Below, piece by piece: positions 14,997-31,199 of a stretch of DNA of 64,000 bases. The position numbers and the translations under genes were made by a program. Within the stretch, counting starts at the first letter, position 1. Each line of letters opens with the position of its first letter. Source of the stretch: Adineta vaga (taxonomy: Eukaryota > Rotifera); assembly GCA_021613535.1 (NCBI GenBank), contig CP075497.1:12152001-12216000 (forward strand), given 5' to 3'. Below the pieces are notes generated by a model. That model made no database searches and had not been told where the DNA came from. It saw only the letters and a program-made list of their open reading frames with translations.

Positions 14997-15656
14997 CAAT
15001 GTATATTGACTTCTTTCTTTCTTTCTTTCTTTCTTTCTACTAGTAAACCAACAGTAAATGACGGTCTTTTCTTCATTTCACTCTCTTTCGTGAAATAAAA
15101 AAAAAAGAAACAAACAAATAATTGATACATGAGAATAAATTATATCAAATTCATAACTTTAATCTGATTATTATTTCATAAATTAGATATAATGAATAAA
15201 CGATTCTTTTACGTACAAATATAGATTTATGTAACTTCTTTTTGAATATATTCATCAATGCTGATGATGATTACGGCGAAAATAAATCAGAGATAAAGTG
15301 AATTTAAATGCTATAATCAGCGTTCTTATCAATTCTAAACATCGCTTCATACGTGTAGTTAAAATAACTAGATTAATTTCAGCGCAAATATATAGTATAA
15401 AACAATAACATATACTGAAACGCACATCTTTTCAACTCCCATTAAAAGATTTTGCCATACTGATATCAGTTTGATAGATTTTCAAAGACGAATACCTTAA
15501 AAAAAACTTTTAAAATTATAATATCGGAAGATAACGTTCAAGAAATAGAAATAAAAATAAACTCGATAGCATCGAATAATGCTGTCACACGCAGTTTATG
15601 ACAACGTTACTCAATTGTTTTGAGTTGTATTATATGCTACAAAAAAATTAATTTTC
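14997..15656. other. Intergenic with (TTTC)n microsatellite
   Basis: A (CTTT)n run lies at about 15011-15039, just past the kinase stop. The rest is AT-rich with no gene seen. Confidence 0.5.
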
Positions 15657-15845
15657 GATTCTTTATATTATGTACAGTGACGCAACCAGAGATTTTTTCT
15701 GGGGGAGAATTATCGTAGAAAAACCAGGTTTTATTCCATCTGCAGAAAACTAGCCTGTACCCCCTCCAAGTATTTTAACCTTTTGGGGGGAAGGACCGAT
15801 CCTCATGATCCCTGCCCTGGGTTCGTCACTGATTCTTTATATTAT
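15657..15845. mobile_element. Short non-autonomous insertion with terminal inverted repeats and 15-bp flanking direct repeats
   Basis: A 159-bp segment (15672-15830) is bracketed by an exact 15-bp direct repeat GATTCTTTATATTAT at 15657-15671 and 15831-15845. Its ends are imperfect inverted repeats: AGTGACGCAACC at the left and GGTTCGTCACT at the right. The inside is GC-richer than the surroundings, with G-runs and C-runs and no ORF. The direct repeats look like a target-site duplication, making this a recent MITE-like insertion. The 15-bp length is longer than most DNA transposons make, so the class is open. Confidence 0.65.
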
Positions 15846-18800
15846 CTTGAGGGTTTGGACGAAGGTGTTGTAAAGCAAAGAGCAAAGGATGTAGGTTGAA
15901 AAGTTCAATACCTGAATCGAGTTAACGATTTCTACACTACTCTATTATTCATGACAACACCAACATGTGCAATGATTCTGATGAAACATTACATATTCTG
16001 GTACACATTATAAAACAAATTAGTAATAAATATGGTTTACAACCAGTAATTACCATCGATTGTTTAGTAAGAAAAAAACATCGGAACGAAATTATGCATT
16101 GCAGACGAAAGATCAACGAATACGCTTTAGCAAAGAAATCCAATGACTGGAGTTTGTCCGACTTCTTATCGCGCGAACCTGATCTTGAAAATTATATATC
16201 TATCATGGAAATCAACGCGTTGAATAATCGTTTTTTGTCTAATTGTCAAGAACTGATTGTAACACAAGAAAATTGATGATGATATTGATTTTTAGCAATA
16301 AACAAATAAAAAAAAGAAATTATTATTTACCCTTTTTTAGAATAAAAATTGACTTGATTTCTACTTTAAAACACTTTCCATATGAATAAGATAGCAAAAC
16401 ATCTTCAGGGTGTGGTTATGGTTGAAAGCAGAAGCAATACACAGATCATCATCCACAAGTTATCCAACCTTTAATGGGAAAAGTACGAGAAAATATGATT
16501 TTAATCGACATTGTATGTGAAAGATATGAAATATGACCTGGACACTTTATTAGCTCGATAGCTTTCACCGGAAAAAGTAATAACAGAATAAACAAATCGA
16601 TCACATCTTAATATTTCTTTTCAAACCCTGGTACTAGTGAATACATTCGATGAACACATAGAAAGATATATATATATCCAAGGATTGGTCCTTCTGCATA
16701 TAAATGTGCTCTAACAAATATAGTTAATTTGTCGAATGGCTTCTTTTCAAAAAGAGATTTATTGCATTAAGCTATTCTACCTATACCAGAAAGTCTTAAT
16801 TCATACCATAAGGAAAAGTATTTTCATAACCTGTTTTCGATTTTAGATGCCGTTAGCCGAAATGCAACGAATGGTCGATAGACTTGATCAACAAATTCAA
16901 CCACCGTCACAGCCGTTAAAGATGGTTAAGCGGAGAAAAGAGATAAATTACTCAGCATCATTGCTTTAAACAATAGAAGTTCTCCCTAGAGCATATTGCA
17001 TAATTTATTTTGGCTAAAACACTGTTTGTTTTTCTTCTCTTCTCAGGTCAATTATGTGAGCAACTGACGTCCACTTATGTTTAAAATGAACCATTTTGGT
17101 CGTACAGACGAATGAGCTGACGTTATAAATATAGAAATTATGATAATTCGTTTTCTCATAAATTTTCTGTCTCTAAAATTGTTTTAACGTTTTACTTGAA
17201 AATGTGTCGACAAGGTGGTTCCTTTGGATTGGCACTGTAAGTGTTAATTCATTTAGCTAAACTTCTTATGATTCCCTATTGTCTATCTCGTGTATGATGC
17301 ACACATAAGCGACATACTATACGAAAAATATAGAGAGACAATCGTGAACTGCCGATAGAATTCTCCAGTTTGACAGATTAGATTTGTTGCACATACGTGA
17401 AAATTTTGTTTCTGATGAATGTCGAGACTTCAAAGGGAAGTCATCTTGAATGAGAAATAGATTGATGGAAAAATTCTTTTGACCTAGATTAATTTGACAT
17501 TTTCTGTAGTCGTGCATGTATAGATCGTTACATTTTGTTTTCCTTCTCGTTTATACATTCAGAAGAACGAATCGATCTTTTATTTCTGCACAATATAATT
17601 AGTAGCTTTCATTTTCATAAACGTGTAAATCTTTTCGTAGGTGAGAGTTGTCGAGGCTAATAGTTTCATTACCCAGGTCCATCAATTCCATACTTGGATC
17701 CGATCGGATTATATAGGATGATCGGATGCTATAGGATCCGTTATCGGATTCGTGAATCTGGATAGCAACGATGATGCTAATATCGGCTATATATCTGATA
17801 TCGGAAAGTTAACGAATTAGTTAAGAAGCTATATTTTGAGTTTGATAATTACCATTTGACTTCTTTTAGAGGCGGTTACATGGGGACAAACTTTATGGAT
17901 CATTTATTTGAAAATGATTCATACTGCAAACGCTATATGGAATTTTAACAAAGACTGTTATAGGTGATTCAGCAAGATCTTTTTCGAAAAAAAAGAAACA
18001 TTATCTCTGAAATAAAGTGTTTCGTTCATTTATGTATGCATTTGTTAAATTTGCAGAAGCAAAACTCATAAGAACTAAGAAGAGAAATCATTATATCAAA
18101 ATATATTTGATTTTGTTTTGAAAGAGAGACATAAACAGTATGGATGTTACTCTTGTACTAATTTAAAGATCAAAACGAAAAAATTATGTATATTAATATG
18201 ATCTGTAGTATTAACATTCCGTTTAAAAAACATAAAACTCTGATTTTATAAAGCAATTAAAATATGAAATTTGTTGCATTAAAGTAGGATAGTGCTGAAC
18301 TATGTTACGCTTTCTAGATACTGAAACTTAACAGATTCTGCTTGCTAAATTCTGAATCACAGGAGTTTGATCTGTTTAGTTAAATTGAAGAAAACAGTTT
18401 CATCCCATAATGCTAAACCAAAAGGCTCTATCGGATAACGTTGCATGTGAAAACATTTTGGATACGAATGATAAGTTGCGAAAAGTACTGAACGGTGTGA
18501 ATGAGGAAAATGACCTGTCGAGAATTTTTCGAGAGTAATCCGTTCGCAAAGTTCATTATGAGATGTGATTTTTTGTTCGAATATGACTCAAAGGATCTTT
18601 AACATAACCATTTTACCCATCGATGTTTTTTTTCTTTTCACGATGGATTATTTGACATGAATTACTTGGCTTAATACTTCTTCATATGATGAATCTCACG
18701 TCAGGTCGAAATATTGAACAATAAGATCAAATTGTTTGACTTGTTTTTTTTTGGAACATATTCATCAATCGTTGTGATTATTAGAAAACAAAAGAGAGGA

Positions 18801-19039
18801 TAAAGTTGATGACAATAGATGTAAGAGAAATATAAACAAAAAAGAAAAGAGAGAGAGAGAGAGGAATGAGAAAGACACATACATACAGAAGATAGAGATA
18901 TTGTTCATTGTTCATTGAGCAAAAGCAGAGGAACAACGAGAGATAAATACGAGCACTGATAATAATCATTTTAAGAAATATGTTTCTATGTTCTCAAAAC
19001 AAAAAGAATTAGGAAAAAAACGAACAGCAAAGAATAATT
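15846..19039. other. Gene-poor region with decayed sequence
   Basis: About 3.2 kb without a supportable gene. A 103-codon ORF at 15965-16276 (+) has a normal-looking composition (motif SDWSL-like NDWSLSDFLSREPDLENY) but I do not recognise it and no splice partners are clear; it may be a gene or transposon remnant. Positions 17692-17810 hold degenerate short repeats of ATCGGAT/GGATC. A (GA)n run lies at 18845-18862. The segment 17671-17682 (acccaggtcc) resembles the start of the repeat described at 36618 and 45728. Confidence 0.4.
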
Positions 19040-22494
<3,455 letters not shown>

Positions 22495-24226
22495 TCTCGT
22501 AAACTGAAAAAGAAAAGAAATCATTTAAATATATTAATAATTCATTTCATCTTGTTATTTTCACTTACAATCAAGTACGAGATCGCTCAATGCCATCGTT
22601 CAAGATTAAGAAAATCAATTATAAACAATCATAATCATCTGGAACAGAGTAGTAATGAAACATATTTATTAGCATGTTCAATTCATTTGAATGAGTCATT
22701 CACTTCTCTAGACTCGTATTGGAGAACGATATGTAACATGTATACTAGCGCCGTTCAATGTTTTTTTTCTTTTCGATTCTATCAATTAACTATGAAGAAT
22801 ATTTATTAGAAGATTTTGCTAGAAAGAAAAAATAAACAAATTTGTTTAACAACAGATATATTTAACTAATAGCAAGGTTTAAAATTGTTTGTCTATTATA
22901 ATGAAGAAAATGTTTTTTATACGAGAAAAATCGATTCATCTTTAAAGATGAAAGTTGAAGAAAAGAAAACAAACGAATGTTGAATATCTATAAATGTAGA
23001 GATTAGAAAAAGAAAAGGAGAATAATAAGTGAGAGAGAGGGCGTTCTCAGACGTTGATTTCCCATATTTCCGTTCTAAAACAAAGAAAATGTCAAGACTG
23101 TTACTAATTAAAGTAATCAGTTACGAGCACAAAATCATCGCCATATATCATTTAAAATTAAAATGACTTATTTAATAGATCGTAAATTTTGGCACGATAT
23201 ATCGTTTGTGCTGCAGTTATTTTCTTAAAAAAGATAATGAAAAAAAAGATGAACTGTATTCAGTGCGCGGCTGTTAATGCAAGTACTTTATGTTTGTAAG
23301 ACGGTGAATAACTTTTCTGTGAAAGGGAACTGTCTCCAACAAAACTTCACTCTTCTACAAAAAGGTCTTGTATTAGTTCAACTTTTGATTTATTTTTGGA
23401 TGATGATGATGACGACAGTGAATTTCCTTGTAACTGTACCAATAGCCTCATGATCACTATATTCATATATCAATTCTCACGTCATCGATAAATGTTTCGT
23501 GTTTGTAAATGAATAATTGATTTTTTTTCTTCTTCTCATCAAATACTGACTGAACTAACATAATCGAAAAAATGTCTAATCGAATATATGATTGTTCTCA
23601 AGATTTATCCACACAGTTGAACTAAATTATTAAAAGATGTCAGTAATCATCACTGTATGAGTTTATTTCGTTTGTCAAACAGAACGAATTGTTGAATAGG
23701 TATCAAAATCATACTGGTAGTATCTATGTTTCAAGCGTCATCATCTAATTATGATGAATATTACAATGAAAGCATTATTCTTAATCGAATTAGTTATTAT
23801 ATTATCGTGCAAACATTCAGCCATTCGAAAGAAGTGCTCCTAAAATGAAGATAATTTTCATTCTTCAGCTGAGCAATCTAACTTTTATCATGATATTGAT
23901 TACTAGTGAACGTATGCATTATATGCAGAGAGACTTTTGTAAGGGGAAAACAATGAAATCGTGGAATTCTGGAGAATTCCACAGGATTTCCAATACACTT
24001 TTGGAATTGTTTAAGGAAACTAAGTATATCATCCTTCAATCCTCATATACTATGATGTTTTTTCTTTATTGTTACACGAAGACTGTTTGGTTTTTATTCA
24101 ATGTGTGTCTTTACGAAGAACAGAATGTTTATCTTAATTTCTAAATAATTTATTTCTAAATGCAAGTTTCCATTACATAATCAAAGAAAATAAAAAACGA
24201 ATCGTAATTGAATTAGATTAAGATGA
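22495..24226. other. Upstream of MSK gene; no supported gene
   Basis: Contains the probable MSK 5' UTR (including 22495-22503 of its first coding exon and possibly 22569-22596). A 99-codon ORF at 23845-24144 (+) starts with a hydrophobic, signal-like stretch (MKIIFILQLSN), but composition and context give little support. Palindrome-like tgg-aattct-ggagaattcca lies near 23960-23980. Confidence 0.4.
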
Positions 24227-26094
24227 TTATTTTGATGTATTAAGATAAGATCGCCATCCACCCAAATGTGTGATATCTTCTGCATTATCTAAAGCCGATG
24301 ATTCAACAAGAAAACCTTTAACAATTTGTCCATCTTCAAGAATAATATTTCCAATTGAAAGTGGTGATGGAATTAAACTCATAAAACTTGCAACATGTTC
24401 AGTTGGAAGAGCCCAAATTTCGATTTCAATTCCAGGACCTTGATTACCAATAACACGTATTAAACCAGGTTTAGGTGGTGTTGTATTTTGAAGTGCATAG
24501 AGACGATATTCATGATGAGTACGACATTTACGAACAAATTGACCATGGCGTTCAATTAATTGATAATTTAATGGTTGATCAGATAAATGAGCACCAACAA
24601 CAGCAAGAAGAAAATAGTTCATTTGATGACTGTCTGTTATAGATAATTTTGGTGTGTTGGATAACAAACGTGTTGAACCGGCGATAGTCTTTGAAAGCGA
24701 ACGATGAATACGATCTCCAAGTAAAAGAAGTGCATTATCTGTAAATGCATGACTAATTAAAGTCACACCAAATGGTAAACCATCCGAACGAATACCAGCA
24801 GGTAATGCAATTGCTGCTAAATCAAGTAAATTAACAAAATTTGTATAATATCCGAGATGGCTATTAAGTTCAATTGGTGAATTATTTATTTCATCGATTG
24901 TATAAGTTCGAGGTGCAGTTGGAACTAACATAACATCGAAATTTTCCCATATTTTATCTGTTTGTTTTTTTAATCGTTCAAGTTCATAAATTGCATTGAA
25001 AACATCAACTGCGGAATAATTTTTTGATTTGGAAATAATTGAATGTACAATTGGATCGGTATCGGATTGATGTTCATCAATAAAATGACCAACAGCAGCA
25101 TAACGTTCAGCGACCCATGGGCCTTTATAAAGTAAACCGGCAACATTAAGAAAAGGTGTCAAATCAAATGGAATGGCTTCACCATCCAAATCACGTTGAA
25201 TTATATCAATAGCATTTTGAAATAATTTCGGATTTTCTGAATCACCAAAAAATTCACGGGTATTTTGTGTTGGAACACCAAATCGAAATTTTGCGGAGAT
25301 AGCCCATGGAGATGCACCTGAAGAACATGATGGTTGACGAGAATATGGATCTAATTCATCAAAACCACGAGTGATTGACAAAATCAATGATGCATCAAAT
25401 GCTGTTTCAGCAAATATTGAAACACAATCAAGACTTCGACAAGCAGGTACAACACCTCGACTACTAAGAAGACCACGAGATGGTTTCATGCCAATAATAT
25501 TATTAAACATTGCAGGAACTCTACCTGATCCAGCCGTATCTGTTCCCAATGAAAATGTTACCTAAGAAAACATTTCAACGATACGATTAGAATTCTTTGA
25601 AAACTTACTAAACCACTGGCAACAGCAACTGCCGAACCAGAACTTGATCCACCAGAGATATAATTCTTATTGAAAACACATGCACAAGCACCATATGGTG
25701 AACGTGTACCAACTAAACCTGTTGCAAATTGATCCATATTGGTTTTACCAATGAGAATTCCACCGGCTTGTTCAAGTTTTTGTACAACTGGTGCAGTTTC
25801 GATTGCTGCTTTACAACCAAATACTGGACATGCTGCTGTTGTAGATAAATTAGTAACATCAATATTATCTTTAACAGCAAATGGAACACCATAAAGTGGA
25901 AATTTACAACGATCTTCTATTGATATTGTTAATAATTGTTTGACTTTTTTCATTGCATTTTCTCGAGATATTACTGAAATCCATATGAGTTTTGTACCTT
26001 CGTTTTCTATACGATCATAAATAGAATTAATCGTGTTTGCAAGAGCATTTGAATCAGTTGAATAAAGTTGATGAAGTTCACTGATGTTTGGCAT
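24227..26094 (-). CDS. Allophanate hydrolase (amidase-signature), 606 aa
   Basis: Hydrolyses allophanate to two ammonia and two CO2, the second step of the urea amidolyase route. Two exons: 25609-26094 and 24227-25561, phase 0. The amidase-signature triad is visible: Lys in FAVKDNID (residue 75), Ser in ISGGSSSGSAVAVASG (about 150-154), and Ser in GTDTAGSGR (residue 174). The C-terminal part (about 470-600; LLAVVGAHLSDQPLNYQL, GNQGPGIEIEIWALP, GWRSYL) is the allophanate-hydrolase-specific domain, not found in fatty-acid amide hydrolases. Family length is about 600 aa. It stands head to head with urea carboxylase, 687 bp apart. Animals normally lack both enzymes, so transfer from bacteria or fungi is likely, followed by intron gain; this is inference. 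Confidence 0.93.
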
Positions 26095-26781
26095 TGAAGT
26101 TTGAATATTATTTGGAAAAATTCTAAATCAATAAGGACGATATTTTATATCTATTTCTCTATAAAATGCCATGAACTTCTTGAAAAGATAATATGCATTT
26201 AATAATAAACACAAATGTGATGTTCTTATCACAGAATAGATAAAGATAAAGAGAATTGTTTTCGTCATCCGACGATAATCACGCATTCTCTGTATGTTCA
26301 CTCGCGCGAACCAGATAATATACAAGTCACTTGAAAGAGAAATTTCGACTGGATACACGAATATAATGGCTTCTATGCGATAAAGACAGTGTAAATAATT
26401 CTCGTTTAATATAAGAATCAATAAGAGAATGAATAGAAAGCAACTTGAAATCAAAGTTCAAAATGTTTATCTCACGTGCGAATAAAACTTAAACAAACAG
26501 ATAAGATATCGTTTAATTTACAAAGAATCGTTTCTAAATCTAAAAATAATATAAATACTATGCTATTTTTAGTTAAACTGAATCATTCTATTTGGACAAT
26601 ATGACATTTTCACTCTAACAAGAACAACGTCCGACATATATGGATGAAACGTAATAACTGACGGTTTTTCTATTTATTTATCAATCTATATCGTGTAAGT
26701 GTATATACGTAACCCCGGCCTCGTCATACGATAAAATCAGAGATAGTTATAACTAGTTCAATAGGTTCATCTGAAGATAAA
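26095..26781. promoter_or_regulatory. Divergent intergenic region of the urea-degradation pair
   Basis: 687 bp between start codons of allophanate hydrolase (-) and urea carboxylase (+). It contains a TATA-like run near 26696-26707 (gtgtatatacg) about 75 bp before the urea carboxylase ATG. Head-to-head placement would allow joint expression. No nitrogen-response site can be named with confidence. Confidence 0.5.
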
Positions 26782-29700
26782 ATGACGAATTATTTTTTTT
26801 CAAATGATACTTCTTTATTCAAATCGGTACTTATTGCCAATCGTGGTGAGATTGCAGTACGAGTTGCTCGTACTTTACGTGAACTTGGTATTGAAAGTAT
26901 TGCAATTTATTCGGAAGCTGATCGAAATTCTGGTCATGTTATTGCTGCTGATCGTGCTATCGAGTTGAAAGGTGCTTCATCAAGTGAAATTTATTTACAT
27001 GGTGATTTAATTATTGAAACAGCCAAAGCACAAAAAGCACAAGCCATTTTTCCAGGTTACGGTTTTTTATCTGAAAATGCAGATTTTGCTCGAGAATGTG
27101 AAGCCGCTGGTCTTTGTTTTATTGGTCCAACATCTGAACAAATCTATCAACTTGGTCTTAAACATCTGGCTTATGAATTAGCATTAGAAGCTCATCTTCC
27201 ACTTTTACCACGTACAAGTCTTTTATCTGGAGTAGAAGAAGCGGTAAGAGAAGCATCCCGTATTGGATATCCAGTTATGTTGAAAAGCACAGCAGGTTCA
27301 GGTGGTAACGGTATGGCGCAATGTTTAAATGAAGAAGAATTAATCAATGTATTTGATAAAGTACATCGTGCAGCAATGAAATTTTTAAAAAATGATGGTC
27401 TTTATCTTGAACATTGTGTTAATGATGCTCGACATATTGAAGTACAAATATTTGGTGATGGTCAAGGTTATGTCGCTGCACTTAGTGAACGTGATTGTTC
27501 TTTACAACGTCGAAATCAAAAAATAGTTGAAGAATCACCACCACCGAATATTTCTGATGATATTCGATCTCGTCTTCGAGATGCTGCTATTCGACTTGGT
27601 ACTTTAATTAAATATCGATCAGCTGGAACTGTTGAATTTATTTATGATAGAATTTCACAAGAATTTTATTTTCTCGAAGTTAATTGTCGTTTACAAGTAA
27701 AATATTCATTGAAATTTCTTTTTTCATTATGTTCAATAATTTTAGGTTGAACATCCAGTTACCGAAGCTATTTTTGGTATTGATCTTGTCGAATGGATGG
27801 TCAAATTAGCAGCTGGTCAACCACCAAATGAACTGTATAATTTACCATCACCAACTGGGGCAGCAATTGAAGTTCGACTTTGTAGTGAAGATCCTCTACA
27901 TGATTTTCGTCCATCATCAGGCTTACTTCATGAAGTTAAATTTCCACCAAATATTCGTGTTGATACTTGGATTTCAAGTGGTACAGAAATCTCACCATAT
28001 TATGATTCTTTATTGGCAAAAATTATTGTTCATGGTAAAAATCGACAAGAAGCGATTGAACGTATGTGTCATGCTCTTCAACAAACGACTATCATTGGTA
28101 TTGGAACAAATCTTGATTTTCTTCATCAAGTTATTAGTTCACCAATTTTTACAACTGCTGATATTTCTGTTAAAGTTTTAACACATTATTTTAAATATAA
28201 ACCAAATGCGATAGAAATAATCGAACCAGGAACTTATACAACTATTCAAGATTATCCTGGTCGTGTTGGTTATTGGAATATTGGTGTACCACCATCTGGT
28301 CCTATGGATGATTATGCATTTCGTCTTGCAAATCGTTTAGTTGGCAATAGTGAAGATGCAGCTGGATTGGAATGTACATTAATCGGACCATCAGTACGTT
28401 TTCATCAATCAACAATAATTGCGATTACAGGTGCAACAATGAAAGTAACACTTGATGAGAAACCGATTGAATTATGGAAACCAATTTGTGTGGAAAGTGG
28501 ACAAATATTACGATTAGGACGAGCAACACTTGGCTGTCGTTCGTATTTGGCTATTCGTGGAGGTTTTGATGTTCCACTTTATCTTGGTAGTCGTTCGACT
28601 TTTGTTCTTGGAAAATTTGGTGGTTATGCTGGTCGATTATTAAACTCAGGTGATACTTTATTTATTGGTTCATGTATTACCGATGAAATTCCATCGAATG
28701 TCTCAGATGATATTATTCCACATTATCCAAATGTCGATGGTGAAGAATGGCGAGTTGCTGTTTTATGTGGACCTCATGGTGCACCAGATTTTTTTACTTC
28801 TGATTATATTGATAAATTCTTTGCTAGTTCATGGAAAGTTCATCACAATTCCAATCGTCTTGGTATTCGTTTATTAGGACCAAAACCAAGTTGGTCTCGT
28901 ACAAATGGTGGTAATGCTGGTTTACATCCTTCGAATATTTATGATTGTGAATATGCTATTGGTAGTATTAATTTCACTGGTGATACACCAGTTATTCTTA
29001 CACAAGACGGACCAAGTTTAGGTGGTTTTGTTTGTCCTGTTACGATTGCTAAAGCAGAACTTTGGAAAATTGGTCAAGTTAAACCTAATGATCGAATTCG
29101 TTTTTATCCAATTACATTTGATCAAGCATTAACATTAGAAAAGCATCAAGATAAATTAATATCAACATTAATATTTTCATCTGTTTCATTATCACCGAAA
29201 AAATCATATCAATGTATTTTAAATGAATTAGAAGAAACTCAAACTCGACCACATATTATTTATCGTCAAGCAGGTGATCATTATATTCTTATTGAATATG
29301 GTTCAATCAATTTTGATTTACATGATCGATTTCGTGTTCATTTTCTCATGGAAGAATTAGAAAAAAATCCAATTCATGGAATATTAGAATTATCACCTGG
29401 TGTTCGTTCACTTCAAATTAAATATGACAGTCGAAAACTTGCACAGCAACAACTAATTCAAGAATTAATCGAAGTGGAACAACGTTTACCGTCAGATTAT
29501 CATGGTTTACGTGTTAAAAGTCGTATTGTTTATTTACCATTAACATTTGAAGATTCTGCTACACTCGATGCTGTTCAACGTTATCAAGAAACTGTCAAGT
29601 CTTCAGCACCTTGGTTACCAAATAATGTAGATTTTATTCAACGTATTAATGGACTTTCTTCTCGCGATGAAGTCGAAAAAATCATTTATGATGCTTCATA

Positions 29701-30493
29701 TTTAGTTCTTGGTCTTGGTGATGTTTATCTTGGTGCACCATGTGCAATTCCAATTGATCCACGTCATCGATTAGTTACATCAAAATATAATCCAGCACGA
29801 ACATTTACTGCTGAAGGAACTGTTGGCATTGGTGGTGTTTATATGTGTATTTATGGAATGGATTCACCGGGTGGTTATCAATTAATTGGTCGATCTTTAC
29901 CAATTTGGAATACATTTGTTCGAAATGATGCTTTTAAAGATAATAATCCATGGCTTTTAAGATTTTTTGATCAAATCCGATTTTATCCTGTCGATGAAAA
30001 AGAACTTTTAATTCAACGTCAAGCATTTCGAGATGGCCGATTACAAATACGAATTATTGAAGATAATGAATTTGATCTAAGTGAATATGATCAATTTCTT
30101 CAACGAGAATCAGAAAGTATTCAGAATTTTATTAAAAAACGAGATCAAGCTTTTAATGAAGAAATTTCACATTGGGAAAAAGATGAAGAAAATAATAAGA
30201 ATTCAAAATTAAATGATAAAATTAATGAAATTCAAGAAAATCAAGAAAATCAAGACGATGATGATGATGAAAATATAAAAACAATTCGTGCAGATATTTG
30301 TGGAAGTGTTTGGAAATTATTAGTTGAATTAAATGAATTTGTAAATATTGATACACCTGTTGTTATTTTCGAAGCAATGAAAATGGAATTAATTCTTCGT
30401 TCTCCTATTGCAGGTAAAATTACTTCAATTTTATGTCATATTGGACAACTTGTTACTACAAATGATGTTCTTTTAAAAATTCAATCGATGTAA
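26782..30493 (+). CDS. Urea carboxylase (biotin-dependent), 1220 aa
   Basis: Uses ATP, bicarbonate and urea to make allophanate. Exons 26782-27696 and 27746-30493, phase 0. Domain order matches bacterial urea carboxylase and the N-terminal-to-middle part of fungal DUR1,2: biotin carboxylase (about 14-450; VLIANRGEIAVRVART, PGYGFLSEN, KSTAGSGGNGM, ERDCSLQRRNQKIVEESP), carboxyltransferase KipA/KipI-like halves (about 490-1000; GPMDDYAFRLANRLVGN, GFVCPVTIA, YLGAPCAIPIDPRHRLVTSKYNPAR), and a biotinyl domain with EAMKMEL, biotin Lys at about 1184. A charged, Asn/Glu/Asp-rich linker (about 1105-1150) precedes the biotinyl domain. The conserved biotin carboxylase motif usually read MNTRLQVEHPVTE is VNCRLQ-VEHPVTE here, and the intron falls exactly after LQ. 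Nothing of the MSK or dehydrogenase neighbours relates to urea. Confidence 0.95.
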
Positions 30494-31199
30494 TTCTTTT
30501 TCTTCTTAAATTAAATAAAAATATTTTGATTGGATTTTGTGATTTCAATCAACAATCCATAGAATTATGACCCCTGTGTTTTTTCTCACTCTCAACTGAT
30601 AGATATACAGAAGAATATAAAAACGATTCTTTTTTGTCTGTATTCTTCTTATATAGAACATGTCAATATTATTTATTGAGATAAACATGCGTTTTCTTTT
30701 CTATGATTTGGTTGATGAAACAACTGATAACTTTTTTTGATAATAATTATGAGGAGAAAATTCACAGTACACCTCTGTAACATTCAGAAAAAGATTGACA
30801 GAGAAACAGTTGGAGTTTGTCTTTATTCTTTCTTACAAACATCTTCTTATTGAACATCACCAACAATGATGTTAATATTTACATTTCAGAAGTGAGCAGA
30901 AGGCAAGATGTATGTGTCGTCCTGGTTTGTTTTATCTCTGACAGCCAATATCTATTCTGACTAGTATCCAATTGACTAAAAACGATACTCAGCTGAATTC
31001 TCAGGTGAGAGGGACAACATTAAAGTACGTACCTTAATCGTATACTGTTATCGCTCTCAGTGACAGAAAGAGAAAAATAAAGATTAGAGAGAAAAAGCAA
31101 AAAAAACAAAAAGCTTGTCACCTAATCCACGTTGCTATTTTAAAATATAAAAGAAGAAGAAACTATCGTATTGCTCTACATAAATTTTGCTTCGTCATA
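30494..31199. other. Intergenic
   Basis: AT-rich spacer between urea carboxylase and the dehydrogenase. An A-rich tract and a TATA-like tattttaaaatataaaag stretch near 31136-31153 lie about 50 bp before the next ATG. No gene seen. Confidence 0.5.

Noticed and set aside
15965-16276. 103-codon ORF considered as a gene
   Set aside because: Composition is plausible but no family, no start context and decayed surroundings; mentioned only as a possible remnant.
27828-28181. 117-codon ORF inside urea carboxylase
   Set aside because: Same-strand shadow frame in a well-supported coding exon.
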